Part shown: positions 1-9,112 of the stretch, piece after piece | Numbering within the stretch: the stretch's first letter is position 1 | Layout of the letters: each line of letters starts with the position of its first letter | NCBI GenBank assembly: GCA_028688375.1 | Contig: JAQTYG010000005.1 | Span: 1 to 58,241 of the forward strand | Direction of reading: 5' to 3' | Length of the DNA stretch: 58,241 nucleotides | Source of the DNA: Patescibacteria group bacterium | Lineage (GTDB): Bacteria > Patescibacteriota > Patescibacteriia > Magasanikbacterales > GWA2-37-8 | Notes under the pieces: generated by a model | What the model was told of the DNA's origin: nothing | Databases searched by the model: none | Seen by the model: only the letters and a program-made list of their open reading frames with translations | Position numbers and translations under genes: made by a program

Positions 1-841
1 AACTTTGGTAATTTTCCAGATGCGTGTCTTCCGATTTCCAGTCAAAAATGGAAGTAAAATTGTCCGTGACAATCTGTGGCAGGGGATAAGTGTTTGGGTC
101 GCGCGTGATTTGTTCTTTCGCGCCGTCAAGATGATTGACATAAATATGCGTGTCAGCCAAAAACCCCACCAGTTTGCCCGCTTTTAATCCGGATTCTTTG
201 GCCAGTAGATGCAAAAGCAGGGCGTAAGAAGAAATATTGAACGGCAGGCCGAGCATAGTGTCCACCGAACGCTGATTCCAGAGCAGATTTAATTTGCCGT
301 TTATCACCGTGACTTGAAAGGCGTAGTGACAGGGCGGCAGAGCCATCTCCGGAATTTTTATCGGGTTCCAGGCGGAAACAATCATCCGGCGGTCGCTCGG
401 ATTTGATTTTAATTTATCCACCAGTTGTTTTAGCTGATCAATGCCCTTGCCCGTGTAGTCGGTATCGTATGTATTGTAGTCGGCGTTGAAATGTCGCCAC
501 TGAAAACCGTAAATCGGGCCGAGGTCGCGTTCGGCGGCCATCTTTGTTTTAGTTTCTTCATCGTGTCCATAAGGCACTTTTTTCGGACTGGCCCATTCGT
601 CCCAAATGTGGCACTTCTTTTCTTTCAGCCATTCTTTGTCCGTTAACCCTTTGATAAAAAATTCCAATTCCGCGGCCATAATCTTGAACGGCATTTTTTT
701 GGTAGTGAGCAAAGGAAAGCCCAGAGACATGTCGTGTTCAAACATGGCGCCGGCAATGGAAATGGCGTCAACCCCGGTGCGGTTTTCTTTGCGCTCCCCG
801 GTCTCTAAAATTTTTCGGACGATATCAAGGTAGGCCTTCAT
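1..841 (-). CDS. thyA: thymidylate synthase, C-terminus truncated by window edge
   Basis: Minus-strand translation from the CAT at 839-841 reads MKAYLDIVRKILETGERKENRTGVDAISIAGAMFEHDMSLGFPLLTTKKMPFKIMAAELEFFIKG... with SAWNP and LPPCHYAFQ active-site motifs. Confidence 0.95.
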   Translation of the reverse strand, partial: MKAYLDIVRKILETGERKENRTGVDAISIAGAMFEHDMSLGFPLLTTKKMPFKIMAAELEFFIKGLTDKEWLKEKKCHIWDEWASPKKVPYGHDEETKTKMAAERDLGPIYGFQWRHFNADYNTYDTDYTGKGIDQLKQLVDKLKSNPSDRRMIVSAWNPIKIPEMALPPCHYAFQVTVINGKLNLLWNQRSVDTMLGLPFNISSYALLLHLLAKESGLKAGKLVGFLADTHIYVNHLDGAKEQITRDPNTYPLPQIVTDNFTSIFDWKSEDTHLENYQS

Positions 842-850
842 AATTGTTTA

Positions 851-1096
851 TTAAATTTTTTTACCCAGCTCTTTCAGTTTTTCTGCGATCATTTTTTGCA
901 GTTCCGCCGTTTCCTCAGGCGAACGAATGCTGGCGAATTTTCTCAGCTTGTCCTGTTCCTGTCTTTTATTGGCGTTGGCGTCAATTTTATTTTGTAGCGC
1001 CTCTGTTCCCGCTCGAAATTCGGGCGCGTCGGGCGTTGCCCTGCCCATCGGTCCCAGTCCTTTCCCGCCGTCAAACGGCGTGGGTGTTTCCGGCAT
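851..1096 (-). CDS. hypothetical protein (81 aa, charged coiled-coil-like)
   Basis: ORF in gap between co-oriented genes; no recognised family. Confidence 0.55.
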   Translation of the reverse strand: MPETPTPFDGGKGLGPMGRATPDAPEFRAGTEALQNKIDANANKRQEQDKLRKFASIRSPEETAELQKMIAEKLKELGKKI

Positions 1097-1107
1097 AAAA
1101 TATAAAA

Positions 1108-1635
1108 TTATTTTTTAATTTCCTCGTCAAACGCGATAGTTTGGTCTTGCGACGGCGCCGGTTTTTTCAGCTGGCTAGCTGAAGCGCTAACTTCCGCCTG
1201 GACCCGGAGCAGGGCTTTTAAGTGATGTTGGAAAAAATCCAAAGCTTCAGAGAAATCTCTTACGGCCATTTTGCGTATTTCGTCGGTCATGATTATACCG
1301 GTGATGTTTGGGTTGTTTGGTTCAGTGTGAACAACGGCCGGTTTCTTGCCGGTGCTGTTTAATTCCAGTAAATCGCGCACTAATTGCCGGTAATCTTCCT
1401 TCGTCTGGTCGCCGATGTCTTTGTGACTAATGGCTTGCTCCACGATTTTTCCCAATTCCGAAATTTTTTCCGCTATTTCTTCGCGGGTTAACACTTTTTT
1501 TTCCGGCGTTTTCCGCTCTTCTTCCGTCGGTTTAAGTTTAGAAATAATGTTGTTGAGCAACGCTCTAACCCAGCCCATTTTTGTTTCGGGCGATTTTATT
1601 TCTCTGGCGAAATTTGGTTGTAATTTTTCCGGCAT
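1108..1635 (-). CDS. hypothetical protein
   Basis: ORF 1108..1665; start at MPEKLQPNF avoids overlap with dut. Confidence 0.6.
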   Translation of the reverse strand: MPEKLQPNFAREIKSPETKMGWVRALLNNIISKLKPTEEERKTPEKKVLTREEIAEKISELGKIVEQAISHKDIGDQTKEDYRQLVRDLLELNSTGKKPAVVHTEPNNPNITGIIMTDEIRKMAVRDFSEALDFFQHHLKALLRVQAEVSASASQLKKPAPSQDQTIAFDEEIKK

Positions 1636-1636
1636 A

Positions 1637-2059
1637 TTATTTTCCCGTACTGCCGAATCGGCCATCTCCGCGCGAGCTGTCGGAAAGTTCCTCGGCTTCC
1701 ACTAAATCGGCAATGGCCACGGGGTAAATTATTAATTGCGCGAGTTTATTGCCTTTTTTAATTTCGTATGGCTCAGCGCCGAGATTGATGAGCTGGACAT
1801 TATATTCTCCGCGGTAGCCGGCGTCATAGACTCCGCCCATGGTATGAACCCCGCCGTTTTTCGGCAAACTGCCCTTGTCTTTGACAATCGCGGCGAAACC
1901 CGGTTCAAATTCCGTGGCAAAGCCCAAATCAAAAACTTTCCGTTCGCCCGGTTTTAAAATATAGTCCTCCAGCGAATACAAATCCATGCCCACATCGCCC
2001 GGATGAGCGTAGGTGGGCAGAATTGCGTCGGGTTTTAAGCGCTTTATTTTAAGCTGCAT
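1637..2059 (-). CDS. dut: dUTP diphosphatase
   Basis: dUTPase motifs: HPGDVGMDLYS, KDKGSLPKNGGVHTMGGVYDAGYRGEY, C-terminal GRFGSTGK. Confidence 0.95.
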   Translation of the reverse strand: MQLKIKRLKPDAILPTYAHPGDVGMDLYSLEDYILKPGERKVFDLGFATEFEPGFAAIVKDKGSLPKNGGVHTMGGVYDAGYRGEYNVQLINLGAEPYEIKKGNKLAQLIIYPVAIADLVEAEELSDSSRGDGRFGSTGK

Positions 2060-2060
2060 A

Positions 2061-2621
2061 TTAAATAAAATTTTTCCACATTTGGCTGGCCCTTGGTTTC
2101 ATGTCGCCAACGTATTTATTTTGGTTGGCCGCGGAGTATGATTTTTCGCATTTAGACGAGATGTGTTCAAAGGCCATTTGCGCGATCGGCATTTTGTAAT
2201 ATAAGAGTATCGGTAAATTAGCCGTGTTGTGTAACTCCAGCGTCATTTTAAGACAATTGCCAGGGTCCAAAAATCCGGCAGTGATGTGGATTAACAGTCC
2301 CATTCTGCCGACAGAACTCTTGCCTTCAAGCCGGCCGACCATGCCGTCGCACACTCCGGTTTTTTCCATAACCAACCCAAGCGCGAATTCACCCGGATGT
2401 AAAACAAACGGCCTCTGTTCGTTGATTTCCACGGCGCTCATCATATCGTCGAGCGGTTTTTTCGGGTCAATGACGTAATGGCTTTTTGTGTCAAAAATAA
2501 GAAAGTGCTTATCAAGGTGCAAATCAATTGACGCCGGTTGAAGGTATCTCTCGTCAAACGGGTCGATAATAATATCTCCCTTTTTTACCGCTTCCCTGAT
2601 GTCTTTGTCGGACAAAATCAT
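2061..2621 (-). CDS. dcd: dCTP deaminase
   Basis: MILSDKDIREAVKKGDIIIDPF...QPASIDLHLD...EGKSSVGRMGLLIHITAGFLDPG typical of Dcd. Confidence 0.95.
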   Translation of the reverse strand: MILSDKDIREAVKKGDIIIDPFDERYLQPASIDLHLDKHFLIFDTKSHYVIDPKKPLDDMMSAVEINEQRPFVLHPGEFALGLVMEKTGVCDGMVGRLEGKSSVGRMGLLIHITAGFLDPGNCLKMTLELHNTANLPILLYYKMPIAQMAFEHISSKCEKSYSAANQNKYVGDMKPRASQMWKNFI

Positions 2622-2682
2622 ATGTAAAATATTTATGAATAGCCCCCATATCATATCAGTAAAAAGTAGAGTTTGGCAAGCA

Positions 2683-2715
2683 AAAAAACCGCCCCGGTTT
2701 AGGGCGATTTTTTAG
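2683..2715 (-). terminator. intrinsic terminator after rplA
   Basis: Minus strand ATCGCCC-TAAACC-GGGGCGGT-TTTTTTT. Confidence 0.75.
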
Positions 2716-2724
2716 TGTTTTTGT

Positions 2725-3405
2725 TTAAGCTTTTTCCGCGATTTTTATGGCCGGACCCATGGTGGTGTTGATCACCAGGTTTTTGATGTAGGTGCCTTTT
2801 TGCGTGGCCGGCTTGGCTTTGCTCAAGGCATCAATAAAAGCCAAATAATTTTCTTTGAGCGCGTCATTGGCAAAGCTGACTTTGCCGATGATTTGATGAA
2901 TGTTGGAGGTGTCGTCATTCTTGAAAGTGATTTTGCCCTTCTTCAATTCCTCAATCATTTTTTTGACGTTCGGGCCGACGGTTTCGGTTTTCGGATTTGG
3001 CATCAAGCCTTTCGGGCCGAGGATTTTGGCGATAGACGCCAACTTGGCCATCATATCCGGAGTGGTTACCGCCACCTCAAACTCAATCTTGCTGGTGTCT
3101 TTGATTTTTTTGATGTCTTCTTCGCCGTAGACGAAATCGGCGCCGGCCTCTTTGGCTTCTTTTTCTTTTTCCGCACTAACGAAGGCGGCCACTTTTAAAG
3201 TTTTGCCTGTGCCGTGCGGTAAGACGACGGTGGCGCGGATTTGCTGTTCGCCTTTTTTCGGGTCAATGCCCAGATTGGCGTGCACCTCGACCGCGGCGTC
3301 AAATTTTACGCCCGAGGTTTCTTTGACCAGGGCGATGGCTTCGTCCACCGGGTAGACCTTGTTTTTGTCCACTTTGGCGCGAAGCGCGTTCATGCGTTTT
3401 GACAT
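2725..3405 (-). CDS. rplA: 50S ribosomal protein L1
   Basis: L1 signature MPNPKTETVGPNVKKMIEELKKGKITFKNDDTSNIHQIIGK. Confidence 0.97.
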   Translation of the reverse strand: MSKRMNALRAKVDKNKVYPVDEAIALVKETSGVKFDAAVEVHANLGIDPKKGEQQIRATVVLPHGTGKTLKVAAFVSAEKEKEAKEAGADFVYGEEDIKKIKDTSKIEFEVAVTTPDMMAKLASIAKILGPKGLMPNPKTETVGPNVKKMIEELKKGKITFKNDDTSNIHQIIGKVSFANDALKENYLAFIDALSKAKPATQKGTYIKNLVINTTMGPAIKIAEKA

Positions 3406-3418
3406 ATGAATAAATGTT

Positions 3419-3456
3419 AGTGGTTTTAGCCCTCGGGTGTCCGAGGTCCCACCAAA
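3419..3456 (-). promoter_or_regulatory. candidate L1 autoregulatory leader element
   Basis: Minus strand TGGT-GGGA-CCTCGG-ACAC-CCGAGG-GCTAAA-ACCA: two helices around an asymmetric internal loop, about 15 nt upstream of the rplA ATG. Confidence 0.45.
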
Positions 3457-3647
3457 TTAGTGTTCTAGTTATATCAGAAATGGGCGGGGATGTCAAGGGA
3501 CTTGACCGTTTTAAATTATTCACATCAAAAATTTTGGCGCGCGTGTTAAGATATAATTGTTCTTTGGAAAACAAGTGGGCGATAGGCAATGGTGCCTGGG
3601 CCACTCGCGCCAACCTTCAACCGAGCTGTTCCTCAAGGAGTGTCTCA

Positions 3648-4343
3648 ATGGACCTGGTAGCCGACCTAACTGGTGTAGGCGAAGAAGTGCTCGACATGAT
3701 TCGTCAGTATGGAATTGCTGGCGAGCCGGAAGAGGGCGAAGGGGACGAGGACGTGGAGGCGTCCGTGGAAGAGGGGTTGTTCGAGAGCGAAGGCCGGTTG
3801 TGGTTCATACCGCCCGGGAGCTTCGACTGCTTGCATGGCGGGCGGGTCACGCGCGTCTTGCCGGAGCGGTTGCGGTTCCTGAAAAGCCGGCTGATGATCG
3901 TTTGCCGTGAGAGCGGGAGGTATTGCCTGGTGGGTGGAGGCGCCAAGGTGTACTGTTCCGTCAACGGCAAGTCGTTGCGTCAAGTGGAGGCCGTGAACGG
4001 AATCCACGGGGTGTTTCGTTGCCAAGATACGGTGGTTCAGGTGGCTGTTTACCACAGCCCCGACGACGGTCACGACATGGCGCGGATCGAACGCTACAGC
4101 ATCCAGCACGATATCTATCGCGGGATGTTGTATCTCTGGCCGGAACCACGGCTGGTGTGGGCGGGCAAGTGCGCTGAGTTGCCTCGGCGTCTTGAGTACT
4201 TGCGCGATGCCATGACCGCGGCGGTGGAAAAGATGTACTGCCGCAACTGTCTGCACGTCCATTACGCGCCTGATGTTCGCGAAGAGCGCGTTCAGGAAGC
4301 AGCTGATCATTTTTCATCCAGACGGCATTCCCAGCTCCCGTAG
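3648..4343 (+). CDS. orphan hypothetical protein with strong SD
   Basis: SD AAGGAG at 3634-3639 before ATG 3648; TATAAT at 3552-3557; terminators after the stop. Confidence 0.75.
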   Translation: MDLVADLTGVGEEVLDMIRQYGIAGEPEEGEGDEDVEASVEEGLFESEGRLWFIPPGSFDCLHGGRVTRVLPERLRFLKSRLMIVCRESGRYCLVGGGAKVYCSVNGKSLRQVEAVNGIHGVFRCQDTVVQVAVYHSPDDGHDMARIERYSIQHDIYRGMLYLWPEPRLVWAGKCAELPRRLEYLRDAMTAAVEKMYCRNCLHVHYAPDVREERVQEAADHFSSRRHSQLP

Positions 4344-4410
4344 TCCCACTACTTCCTACTGTTCGTTCCGCTCTTTCTCTTTCTCGCCCCGATTCCAGAT
4401 CGGGGCCGCA

Positions 4411-4443
4411 CTAAAAAACGCCACGCGAGGTGGTGTTTTTTAG
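4411..4443. terminator. bidirectional intrinsic terminator
   Basis: AAAAAACGCCAC-GCGA-GGTGGTGTTTTTT between convergent genes. Confidence 0.8.
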
Positions 4444-4715
4444 TGGCGAATTTTGCGATTGGATATTTTTACTCCCTCATTTTTAAGTTTTTGTATTTTT
4501 AATTTTACTCCGCGGTTATATCCGCCAATTTTTCCATCGCTTCGGACAACGCGGTGGCAGGGGATTTTCGGGTCGTAGTTTTTACTTAAAATATTTCCGA
4601 CCGCTCGTGCCGCTTTCGGCCGGCCGGCTCGTTTGGCCACTTCGGTATAGGTTAAAACTCTTCCTCTGGGGATTTTGGCGACAACGGATTTTACTTTTTG
4701 GGTGAAGGTTTGCAT
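4440..4715 (-). CDS. MGMT/Ogt-family (6-O-methylguanine DNA methyltransferase domain) protein
   Basis: PCHRVVRSDGKIGGYNRG motif, 91 aa. Confidence 0.85.
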   Translation of the reverse strand: MQTFTQKVKSVVAKIPRGRVLTYTEVAKRAGRPKAARAVGNILSKNYDPKIPCHRVVRSDGKIGGYNRGVKLKIQKLKNEGVKISNRKIRH

Positions 4716-5224
4716 GGATTCAGTATTTTATTCATAAATTCAATCTTTTTTGTATAATAATCCCGCAAGGACGAACCGTTGTTTTGTAATTTCAGCCTCT
4801 CGTATCTTTTTAGAGCGCTTGGACTGCTTTTCAGGATTTTTTCAAATCTTAATAAATTCTTCCAATCAGAATGATTTTTGTTTATTAAAAATATTTCAAT
4901 TTTTATGCCATCAATATATTTTACGAAGCGAACGCGCCTTAACGGGTAAATACTGCCGGCTTGGCCCAAATGTTTAATGAGCTTATCAAGGTAGGCATTA
5001 AAATTTTTTTCAGAAGTCGGGATATACAGGTCTATCTCTCCCTGGCCGGCGATGCCGAGCGCGGTTGAACCCCGAAGCGATATTCTGGTTTTTCCTAAAA
5101 TTTTTGTCAGGTCCTTTTTTATCAGCTTAAATATTTTTTTAGTTTTTGGACTAAAAGGTACAATGCTGATTTTATTAGTGTCGCTTAAATGATTCACCCA
5201 TTTTCGTTGTTCGGTCGTCAGCAT
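4691..5224 (-). CDS. nucleotidyltransferase-fold protein (GrpB/UPF0157-like)
   Basis: GSTALGIAGQGEIDLYIP motif. Confidence 0.6.
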   Translation of the reverse strand: MLTTEQRKWVNHLSDTNKISIVPFSPKTKKIFKLIKKDLTKILGKTRISLRGSTALGIAGQGEIDLYIPTSEKNFNAYLDKLIKHLGQAGSIYPLRRVRFVKYIDGIKIEIFLINKNHSDWKNLLRFEKILKSSPSALKRYERLKLQNNGSSLRDYYTKKIEFMNKILNPCKPSPKK

Positions 5225-5421
5225 ATCGGGTATTTTATCAAAAATACGCTAAATTAAAAATGCCGCCGGTGGGATGCGCGGGCGGCGAGGCGGAGACGAG
5301 GCGGGGCGCTACGATACTATGATAGCGCGGAAACCAGACTCGGGATTGAAAGGACGAACGAAGCACTCTGTTTGGTAGGCGGCGAGACAAATACATCTTG
5401 GCTAGGTAGGCTCGGGATGTC

Positions 5422-5655
5422 CTAGAATACGCATAGCATTTTACTGCGTCTGTTTGTACGCACACTACGTGCCGCAATGAACTTGTAGAAAGTACGCTTT
5501 GCTTTTCCGACTGTCGTTTTACCGACTGGGCCGCTTTTAGCGACTTCTTCCCACGCCTTTTCTTTGGAGGCGGCCATTAGCAGTACAACCCCGGATGAAA
5601 GAACACTGTCAAGATACCAGTCGTGAGTTTTCACCTCAAAAATGTACAGTTTCAT
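5422..5655 (-). CDS. orphan hypothetical protein (77 aa), second gene of SD-led operon
   Basis: Start MKLYIFEVKTHDWYLDSVLSSG preceded by ATTCCCGAGAGGAGAACAAAATG. Confidence 0.7.
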   Translation of the reverse strand: MKLYIFEVKTHDWYLDSVLSSGVVLLMAASKEKAWEEVAKSGPVGKTTVGKAKRTFYKFIAARSVRTNRRSKMLCVF

Positions 5656-5680
5656 TTTGTTCTCCTCTCGGGAATCGGTT

Positions 5681-5974
5681 CTATTCTCCGGTGAATTCCG
5701 GGACGAAAGGGAGCCGTTTGTCATCCAGCCCGATGACTCTGGCGACGGTGTAGGGTTTGCAGCCGAGGAGCACCTCATGGAGCGCTTCGTTCGAGAAGTG
5801 TCCCCACCAGAGCACCAGATACTCGGGATGATCCTTGTGGGCGCTCACATTGGTGTTTAATCCCTTCGTGAGCCACTTAGCTTCATTGGGCGACCAGCCC
5901 CCACCTTTACGGCGGAGCACTGTCGTTTTCAGTCTGCGACGGTCTTTGGCCGTCAGCATGCGAGTGATGTCCAT
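5681..5974 (-). CDS. orphan hypothetical protein (97 aa), first gene of SD-led operon
   Basis: Start preceded by ATTCCCGAGAGGAGGGAAAAACCATG; promoter at 6021-6049. Confidence 0.7.
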   Translation of the reverse strand: MDITRMLTAKDRRRLKTTVLRRKGGGWSPNEAKWLTKGLNTNVSAHKDHPEYLVLWWGHFSNEALHEVLLGCKPYTVARVIGLDDKRLPFVPEFTGE

Positions 5975-6020
5975 GGTTTTTCCCTCCTCTCGGGAATTGT
6001 TTGTGTGAAGAACTAAACAA

Positions 6021-6049
6021 AAAATAGCACCGAAGCGCTATTTTGTCAA
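6021..6049 (-). promoter_or_regulatory. promoter TTGACA-17-TATTTT with TGC extension
   Basis: Minus strand TTGACAAAATAGCGCTTCGGTGCTATTTT. Confidence 0.75.
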
Positions 6050-6220
6050 TGGCTCTGGGGGTAGGAATCGGCTTCGCCTCTCGTCGGCTTCCGCCGACTC
6101 GGGCTAGCCACCGCCTCGCGGTCGCGCTCGCCATCTTGCGTCGCGCGACATCGCTCCGGCGTTCTCGTCCTGCACGCGACACAAACTATTGTGTCGCTTC
6201 CTATTCGCTCACTTCGTTCG

Positions 6221-6293
6221 CTCTAGGAGCAGGACTCGAACCTGCAACTACTTCGTTAACAGCGAAGCGTTCTACCAATTGAACTATCCTAGA
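6221..6293 (-). tRNA. tRNA-Asn (GTT)
   Basis: Cloverleaf TCTAGGA TA GTTC AATTGGTA GAAC G CTTCG CTGTTAA CGAAG TAGTT GCAGG TTCGAGT CCTGC TCCTAGA G; promoter TTGACA-17-TATAGT at 6402-6430. Confidence 0.95.
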
Positions 6294-6471
6294 ATCAAAA
6301 AACCCGCTTTGGGCGGGTTCGTTTTTACATATAAAAACTCGCCCGCTAGGCAGGATTATTATTGTTATTATTTGTGCGGGTTGTATATTTCATACGTGTT
6401 TACTATAGCACATTATTACTGATTTGTCAACGCCGTTGGATTCCCGATCGGGTCGGGAATGACAAACAACC

Positions 6472-7137
6472 CTAACGGCTATACACGCCGATCAGTTTTG
6501 TTTCGGCGAGGATATAATTTTGTATCGCCGAGAGGAGTATCTTTTTGTCAGTGCTGGCCGGCAGGTCAAGCGCGGTATTAAGTGCATATAAAGCAAAGCG
6601 ATAACGATGCACGCCTTGATGCGGACACGGCCCGCCATATTTGTTCACGCCAAAATCCGTGTGCCCCTGCATGGCGCCGGCCGGCACGGAATTTTCTTCT
6701 ATGCCCGTTGCTTTCGGGTCGATATTCCAAATCAGCCAGTGGGTAAATTCGCCGGACGGAGAATCCGGGTCGTCCACAACCAAAACCAGCGAAACGGTTT
6801 CTTTCGGCACCCCGCCGAATACTAGTGGCGGATTGGTGTCGGTACCGTCGCAGGTGAATTTGGCGGGCAAATAGTCGTTGTGTTTGAAAGCGGGGCTGGT
6901 GAGCATCATATTATTATAGGTTACGCGCGGCGGAGCGGCTGGTTGGCTGGCCGCGTTTTGTTTTATGAAAATAAAAATTAAGCCGATGACGGCCAAGAGC
7001 AGGGTGGAGCCGATAACAATCAGCTGTTTGAGAAGTTTGCCAGAGAGGGCCGGTGAAGTCGGCTCGGCGGGAGTTGTCACCGGCGGTTCGATCGCGATTT
7101 TGTTTTCATCCGTCGGCGGTAGATTATTTTCTGTCAT
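6472..7137 (-). CDS. YbhB/YbcL-family (PEBP-like) protein with N-terminal TM anchor
   Basis: FTCDGTDTNPPLVFGGVP, LVVDDPDSPSGEFTHWLIWNI, PCPHQGVHRYRFALYAL. Confidence 0.9.
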   Translation of the reverse strand: MTENNLPPTDENKIAIEPPVTTPAEPTSPALSGKLLKQLIVIGSTLLLAVIGLIFIFIKQNAASQPAAPPRVTYNNMMLTSPAFKHNDYLPAKFTCDGTDTNPPLVFGGVPKETVSLVLVVDDPDSPSGEFTHWLIWNIDPKATGIEENSVPAGAMQGHTDFGVNKYGGPCPHQGVHRYRFALYALNTALDLPASTDKKILLSAIQNYILAETKLIGVYSR

Positions 7138-7145
7138 TTTGGAAA

Positions 7146-8117
7146 TTAAAGGCCGAGTTTTTTTCTGACGTCAATTATTTTTTTCCGGGCCAGCGCGCCG
7201 GCTTTGGCCGCGCCATCGGCTAAAATTTCTTTTACCTCTTCATCTTTTATTTTCAGAAATTTATTTTGGAATTCAATCAAAAAGTTGTTGACCACTTTGG
7301 CCAAGCCGGTTTTGAATTCAGCGTAGCCGGCGCCGGCGTATTGTTTTTCGATGTCTTTTATTTCCAGATTGCCAAGCAGAGAATAAATGGTGAGTAAATT
7401 GGAAATAGCCGGCCGGTCGGCGGAGAATTTAATTTCCGCGCCGGAATCGGTCACCGCCCGCATGATTTTTTTGGTGGCGACATCGGGTTTGTCCAGCAGA
7501 GAAATGTAATTGGCCGGCGAGGCGGCCGATTTGCTCATTTTTTTCTTCGGGTCATCCAGGCCCATGATGCGCGCGCCGTGTTTTTTTACCAACGGCTCGG
7601 GCATGACGAATGTTTTGCCGAAAAGTTTGTTAAAGCGCTCGGCAATGGTGCGGGTCAATTCCACGTGCTGGAATTGGTCTTCACCGACCGGCACCAGTTC
7701 GGCGTCGTAAAGCAAAATATCGGCGGCCATCAGCACGGGATAATCGAACAATCCCAGATTAATGTTGTCTTTGTGGCGGACGGCCTTGTCTTTGAACTGG
7801 GTCATTCGTTCCAGCTCGGCGATTTTGGTGATGGTGTTGAAATACCAGGCCAGCTCGGTGTGCTCGGGCACGTCGGATTGGCGAAAAATTATGGAACGGT
7901 TTGGATCAATGCCGAAAGCCAAATATGTTTTGGCTACGTTTAAAATATTTTGGCTGAATTCTTTCGGGTCTTGTTTAACGGTCAGCGCGTGCTGGTCAAC
8001 CACGCAAAAAATACAGGCGTAATCGTTCTGCAATTCCACCCAGTTTTTGATGGCCCCGAGGTAGTTGCCGATATGGAGTATGTTGGTCGGCTGAATGCCG
8101 GAAAAGGCGCGTTTCAT
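7146..8117 (-). CDS. trpS: tryptophanyl-tRNA synthetase
   Basis: SGIQPTNILHIGNYLGAIKNW, PVGEDQFQHVELTR, KKMSKS. Confidence 0.97.
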   Translation of the reverse strand: MKRAFSGIQPTNILHIGNYLGAIKNWVELQNDYACIFCVVDQHALTVKQDPKEFSQNILNVAKTYLAFGIDPNRSIIFRQSDVPEHTELAWYFNTITKIAELERMTQFKDKAVRHKDNINLGLFDYPVLMAADILLYDAELVPVGEDQFQHVELTRTIAERFNKLFGKTFVMPEPLVKKHGARIMGLDDPKKKMSKSAASPANYISLLDKPDVATKKIMRAVTDSGAEIKFSADRPAISNLLTIYSLLGNLEIKDIEKQYAGAGYAEFKTGLAKVVNNFLIEFQNKFLKIKDEEVKEILADGAAKAGALARKKIIDVRKKLGL

Positions 8118-8192
8118 AAGGCAATTAACAATTAGCAATAAACAATTAACAAGTGATGATATTTTAGCGTATTTATGGCCGAAGGTCAAAAA

Positions 8193-8672
8193 TCAATAAT
8201 GATATTTTCGGCCGTTGTTTATCATCATCGCCCGGTAGATTTGTTCCAGCAATATCACCCGCGCCATCTGGTGGGTGAAAGTCAAAGAGGAAAGCGAGAT
8301 TTTCAGGTCGGCGGATTTGAGAATTGATTCATGAAGGCCGAGTGGGCCGCCGATGATAATGGTTAAATTACTTATTTGTTTGTTAGTTAAGTTGTTTAAT
8401 TCCGACGCGAGCAAGATGGAAGAAAAAGGTTTGCCGTGTTCGTCCAGCGCGATGATAAAACTATCGGCCCGGCCGACGAGCGCGGATTTTATTTTCAGCG
8501 CTTCTTTTTGGCGGACCTCATCCGGATTATTTTTTTCGCCGAACGATTCTTCTTTCAGTTCCTTAATTTCCACTTTGGCGAAAGCGGACAGGCGTTTCAG
8601 ATATTCGGTTTCGGCCTCGCGCCAGTATTTTTCTTTGAGTTTGCCGAGACAGATGATATTCACATGGAGCAT
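8193..8672 (-). CDS. rlmH: 23S rRNA (pseudouridine1915-N3)-methyltransferase RlmH
   Basis: LDEHGKPFSS, IIGGPLGLHES, LEQIYRAMMINNGRKYHY. Confidence 0.95.
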   Translation of the reverse strand: MLHVNIICLGKLKEKYWREAETEYLKRLSAFAKVEIKELKEESFGEKNNPDEVRQKEALKIKSALVGRADSFIIALDEHGKPFSSILLASELNNLTNKQISNLTIIIGGPLGLHESILKSADLKISLSSLTFTHQMARVILLEQIYRAMMINNGRKYHY

Positions 8673-8736
8673 ATTGCTTTTTGCTTAGGCATGGTTTAAT
8701 CTATAAGGGTAGCTATTATTCATTATAATATACTTT

Positions 8737-9066
8737 ATGCCAAAAAGAGAAATCTTTGGCTACGGCACGGAAGAGGAATTAAAAGGCACGTCGGGTAACC
8801 CGCGCAGTCGTGAGAACGATTTTGTGCCATCTGATCAGGCGCCGGATTGGGATTCCGACAACCCCGAAACAGCCTTGATGAGGAAAAGAGGGGAATTGGA
8901 TGAAGAGGGTTTTGAATTGCCGAGCATGGCGTCAACAGAACCGGCGGAAGACAATACCGAAGAAGAAGACGACGAGCTGTCGGAGACAGACGAAACCGGC
9001 GGTGGCGTCGTCTCACAGCATACGATTGGCAAAGGCGGTAAAGAGAAGAAATCGAACGCAGCGTAA
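8737..9066 (+). CDS. acidic hypothetical protein
   Basis: 109-aa ORF, upstream AT-rich -10-like sequence, terminator at 9076-9112. Confidence 0.65.
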   Translation: MPKREIFGYGTEEELKGTSGNPRSRENDFVPSDQAPDWDSDNPETALMRKRGELDEEGFELPSMASTEPAEDNTEEEDDELSETDETGGGVVSQHTIGKGGKEKKSNAA

Positions 9067-9075
9067 TATAGTTTT

Positions 9076-9112
9076 TAAAAACCCGCCCTGTATTTTACGG
9101 GGCGGGTTTTTA
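9076..9112. terminator. bidirectional intrinsic terminator
   Basis: AAAACCCGCCC-tgtattttac-GGGGCGGGTTTTT. Confidence 0.85.

Noticed and set aside
4440-4715. MGMT-like protein as an alkyltransferase-like (ATL) protein lacking the catalytic Cys
   Set aside because: The PCHRV motif retains cysteine.
5907-6182. Minus ORF of 91 aa upstream of the orphan operon
   Set aside because: Spans the promoter at 6021-6049 and GC-rich palindromes; low credibility.
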